Shown: positions 4,814 through 6,759 of the stretch, in pieces
Layout of the letters: the number at the start of each line of letters is the position of its first letter
Numbering within the stretch: the first letter of the stretch is position 1
Assembly (NCBI GenBank): GCA_030146615.1
Contig: JASLBL010000596.1
Coordinates: 1 to 6,759 of the forward strand
Length of the DNA stretch: 6,759 bases
Source of the DNA: Actinomycetes bacterium
GTDB lineage: Bacteria; Actinomycetota; CALGFH01
Reading direction: 5' to 3'
Translations under genes and position numbers: made by a program
Notes under the pieces: model-generated
What the model was told of the DNA's origin: nothing
What the model saw: only the letters and a program-made list of their open reading frames with translations
The model's database searches: none

Positions 4814-6759
4814 TTGACAAGGCTGCTCGCGTACCTGCCGCGGGGCAACACCCTTGACGACAGGTCGTGGCACAAACGGCACGTGTTCCTGCAGGCACTG
4901 CTGCTGTTGCACCTGCCGCTGCTGTTCGCGTTCGGGGTCTACAGAGGCCGCACCGCCTGGGACACGCTGGTCGTGCTCAGCATCCCGGCCGCCTGCCTGG
5001 TCCTCGGCCGGCTGATCACCCACCGCCGGGTGGCCTCGGTGCTGATCACGGCCGGGCTCACCTACTGCTCGGCGGTGCTGGTGAGCTTCTCCGGCGGCTC
5101 GATCGAGGCCCACTTCCACTTCTTCATCATGATCGGCTTCATCGCCCTCTACCAGGACTGGGTGCCGTTCCTGTGGAACGTGATGTTCACCGTGCTCAGC
5201 CACGGTCTGGGGTCGGCGCTGCGCACCGACCTGATCTTCACCCACCCGGCCGGGCAGACCAGCCCCTGGGTGTGGTCGGGCATCCACGGGGTCGCGGTGC
5301 TGGCCGCCTGCTGCGGCGTGATCATCTTCTGGGAGACGACCGAGCGCGAGCAGCGCAAGACGCTGGACCTGACCAGGAAGCTGGCCGACGCCGAGATCAC
5401 CCGGCGCCGTTTCACCTCCGACCTGCTGGTCAACCTGGCCAGGCGCAACCAGAGCCTGCTGTACCGGCAGCTCGGGCTCATCAACCAGCTCGAGGACCAG
5501 GAGGAGGACCCGGACGCGCTCGCCGACCTGTTCCGGCTCGACCACCTGGCCACCCGCATCCGGCGCAACGCCGAGAGCCTGCTGGTGCTGTCGGGTGAGG
5601 AGCCGCCCCGGACCTGGGGCCGGCCGGTGCCCCTGGTCGACGTGGTCCGGGCGGCCATCGCCGAGACCGAGGACCTGGACCGAGTGGTGTTCGCCGTCGA
5701 CGAACAGATGGCCATCCCCGGCAACGCCGTCGCCGACCTCACCCACCTGGTGGCCGAGCTGGTCGAGAACGCCGTCCACTTCTCGCCCCCCGAGGCCAGC
5801 GTGATCATCCGCACCCGGCCGTACCTCCCGACCCCGGGGGCGCACGTGCTCACGGTCGAGGACTGGGGCGTCGGCATGCGCTCCGAGGACATGGCCGAGG
5901 CCAACGACCTGCTGGCCGCCCCCCGCGACGTCGACCTGTCGGTGTCCCAGCGCCTCGGGCTGCACGTGGTCGCCCGGCTCGCCCAGCGCCACGGCATCGA
6001 GGTCACCCTCACCCCCACGCCCGGCTGCGGCGTGACCGCGGCCGTGGTCCTCCCGCCGTCGCTGTTCTCCGACCCCGCCGCCCTCCCCGACGAGGTCTAC
6101 GCCGACGAGGCCGAGCCCCAGGCCAGGGTCGTCCCGGCCGTCATGGCCGTCGCGACGGCCGCCCCCGCCGCCGACCTCCCGGCCGCCCCGCCGGCGCGCC
6201 CGAGCCGCCCGACGGTCGAGCACTGGATCGACCTGACCGACGACGCCCCATCCCGCCCGGCCGGAAACGACAACGGCCACGGGGAGCCCGACTGGTCGGG
6301 CTGGTGGGACCCGTCGCCCAGCGACACGGATGGGGAGCCGATCTCACCGATCGCCGCCCGCCCACCCCTGTCCGAGCGGGTCCAGGCGTCGTTGTCCGAG
6401 CCGGTCCAGACGCCGCCGCCCGAGCGGGTCCAGACGCCACCGCCGGGCACGCCGGAGCGTGGCCCTTGGACGCCGGGGCCGGCGGGCACGCCCGAGCCCC
6501 ACCACCCCTGGACGTCCGGGCCCTCGGGCACGACGGAGCCCCACCACCCCTGGATGCCCGGGCCCCCGGATCGGGAGGGTAGCCCGATGCCGGAGAGGGC
6601 GGCGCAAGTTGTCCACAGCCCCCCGGCCGACAGCCCCGGGACCCACAACCCCGGGACCCACAACCCTGGGACCCACAACCCGGGGACCCACAGCCCCCGG
6701 ACCCACGACCCCCGGACCCACGACCCCCGGACCCACGACCCCCGGACCCACGAGCCGGC
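4814..6759 (+). CDS. Conservon-type sensor histidine kinase with polytopic membrane sensor and repeat tail (3' end missing)
   Basis: The frame has no stop in the window: 648 codons are visible. Residues 1-23 are cytoplasmic (LPRGNTLDDRSWHKRH). About six hydrophobic stretches follow (roughly 24-42, 51-68, 73-92, 101-114, 117-136, 155-173), with IEAHFHFF (97-104) and YQDWVPFL. After a charged, probably coiled linker (174-200) comes the catalytic half typical of actinobacterial CvnA-like kinases: NLARRNQSLLYRQLGLINQLE (207-227), FRLDHLATRIRRNAESLLVLSG (240-261, candidate phospho-acceptor His244), N box HLVAELVENAVHFSPP (311-326, Asn319), G1 box EDWGVGM (349-355), GLHVVARLAQRHGIEV (382-397) and GCGVTAAVVLP (404-414). 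From about 419 on, the protein is Pro-rich, disordered and full of repeats. Conservon kinases usually act with roadblock, DUF742 and Ras-like GTPase partners, expected just downstream. The signal is unknown. Family assignment is firm; the partners are inferred. Confidence 0.93.
   Translation, partial: MTRLLAYLPRGNTLDDRSWHKRHVFLQALLLLHLPLLFAFGVYRGRTAWDTLVVLSIPAACLVLGRLITHRRVASVLITAGLTYCSAVLVSFSGGSIEAHFHFFIMIGFIALYQDWVPFLWNVMFTVLSHGLGSALRTDLIFTHPAGQTSPWVWSGIHGVAVLAACCGVIIFWETTEREQRKTLDLTRKLADAEITRRRFTSDLLVNLARRNQSLLYRQLGLINQLEDQEEDPDALADLFRLDHLATRIRRNAESLLVLSGEEPPRTWGRPVPLVDVVRAAIAETEDLDRVVFAVDEQMAIPGNAVADLTHLVAELVENAVHFSPPEASVIIRTRPYLPTPGAHVLTVEDWGVGMRSEDMAEANDLLAAPRDVDLSVSQRLGLHVVARLAQRHGIEVTLTPTPGCGVTAAVVLPPSLFSDPAALPDEVYADEAEPQARVVPAVMAVATAAPAADLPAAPPARPSRPTVEHWIDLTDDAPSRPAGNDNGHGEPDWSGWWDPSPSDTDGEPISPIAARPPLSERVQASLSEPVQTPPPERVQTPPPGTPERGPWTPGPAGTPEPHHPWTSGPSGTTEPHHPWMPGPPDREGSPMPERAAQVVHSPPADSPGTHNPGTHNPGTHNPGTHSPRTHDPRTHDPRTHDPRTHEP
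6368..6439 (+). repeat. Tandem repeat, 24 bp x3, inside the kinase tail
   Basis: Three head-to-tail units (6368-6391, 6392-6415, 6416-6439) encode LSERVQAS, LSEPVQTP and PPERVQTP. Units 1 and 2 agree at 20 of 24 bases, units 2 and 3 at 19 of 24. The unit is a multiple of three, so the reading frame is kept. Confidence 0.85.
6446..6568 (+). repeat. Tandem repeat, 39-42 bp x3, inside the kinase tail
   Basis: Units at 6446-6484 (39 bp), 6485-6526 and 6527-6568 (42 bp each) encode GTPERGPWTPGPA, GTPEPHHPWTSGPS and GTTEPHHPWMPGPP. The last two agree at 37 of 42 bases, pointing to recent duplication. Each of them carries a His-His pair before Pro-Trp. Confidence 0.85.
6635..6754 (+). repeat. Tandem repeat, 15 bp x8, inside the kinase tail
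   Basis: Eight perfectly phased 15-base units encode the pentapeptide P-(G/R)-T-H-(N/S/D/E), residues 608-647. The first four read PGTHN x3 then PGTHS; the last four read PRTHD x3 then PRTHE. Near-identical DNA indicates recent expansion in two bursts. The array may continue past the window edge. Confidence 0.93.

Noticed and set aside
4867..5598. Plus-strand 243-codon frame starting at 4867
   Set aside because: Shadow of the kinase in another frame; Arg/Pro/Gly/Ala-rich with no domain, while the frame from 4814 gives conserved kinase boxes.
4766..6280. Minus-strand open frame of 504 codons
   Set aside because: Antisense of the sensor kinase; the plus frame has recognisable N and G boxes and membrane helices, whereas the minus product is low complexity.
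6097..6751. Minus-strand frames with repeats such as VPGLW and VVGPG
   Set aside because: They are the reverse reading of the 15-bp array and adjacent tail; no ribosome site or domain supports them.
6635..6754. CRISPR-like or intergenic repeat array
   Set aside because: Units are 15 bases, directly adjacent without spacers, and keep the kinase reading frame, so this is a coding tandem repeat.

Overview
The window is very GC-rich (third codon positions almost all G or C) and carries five plus-strand protein genes. Gene content and order (hemW, then hrcA, then dnaJ, then a conservon-type kinase) fit a high-GC actinobacterium, possibly outside the well-studied Streptomyces and Mycobacterium groups. 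The sequence alone does not fix the genus.

Left block, 2-3034. The 3' two thirds of hemW (heme chaperone, radical-SAM family) enters from the left edge. Its TAG stop lies inside a near-perfect CIRCE operator (781-807, TTAGCACTC-N9-GACTGCTAC, 16 of 18 consensus bases). This is the binding site of the HrcA repressor, whose gene starts 40 bases downstream at 848. dnaJ follows hrcA after 15 bases. The block is therefore a self-regulated heat-shock operon: HrcA represses hrcA-dnaJ through CIRCE and is released when chaperones are busy.

Middle block, 3031-4813. A 14-helix drug/proton antiporter of the MFS DHA2 class abuts dnaJ. It has no ATG, GTG or TTG that would keep its first membrane helix whole. 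The best remaining start is a CTG overlapping the dnaJ stop (CTGA). In the actinobacterial gene order I know, rsmE usually follows dnaJ here, so the transporter looks like an insertion into a conserved neighbourhood. After it come about 300 bases with one doubtful small ORF and a less GC-rich promoter-like stretch.

Right block, 4814 to the edge. A sensor kinase gene runs off the window, with 648 codons visible and no stop. It joins a polytopic membrane sensor with a histidine cluster, a cytoplasmic ATPase half of the actinobacterial conservon (CvnA) type, and a long Pro/His-rich tail built from three different in-frame tandem repeats (24 bp x3, 39-42 bp x3, 15 bp x8). By analogy with conservons, roadblock, DUF742 and small-GTPase genes may lie just beyond the window.

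The best leads are the CIRCE/hemW overlap, the start-codon problem of the transporter, and the kinase with its unusual sensor and histidine-bearing repeat tail. I see no mobile element, RNA gene, CRISPR array or convincing intrinsic terminator. The long minus-strand open frames are GC-driven shadows.
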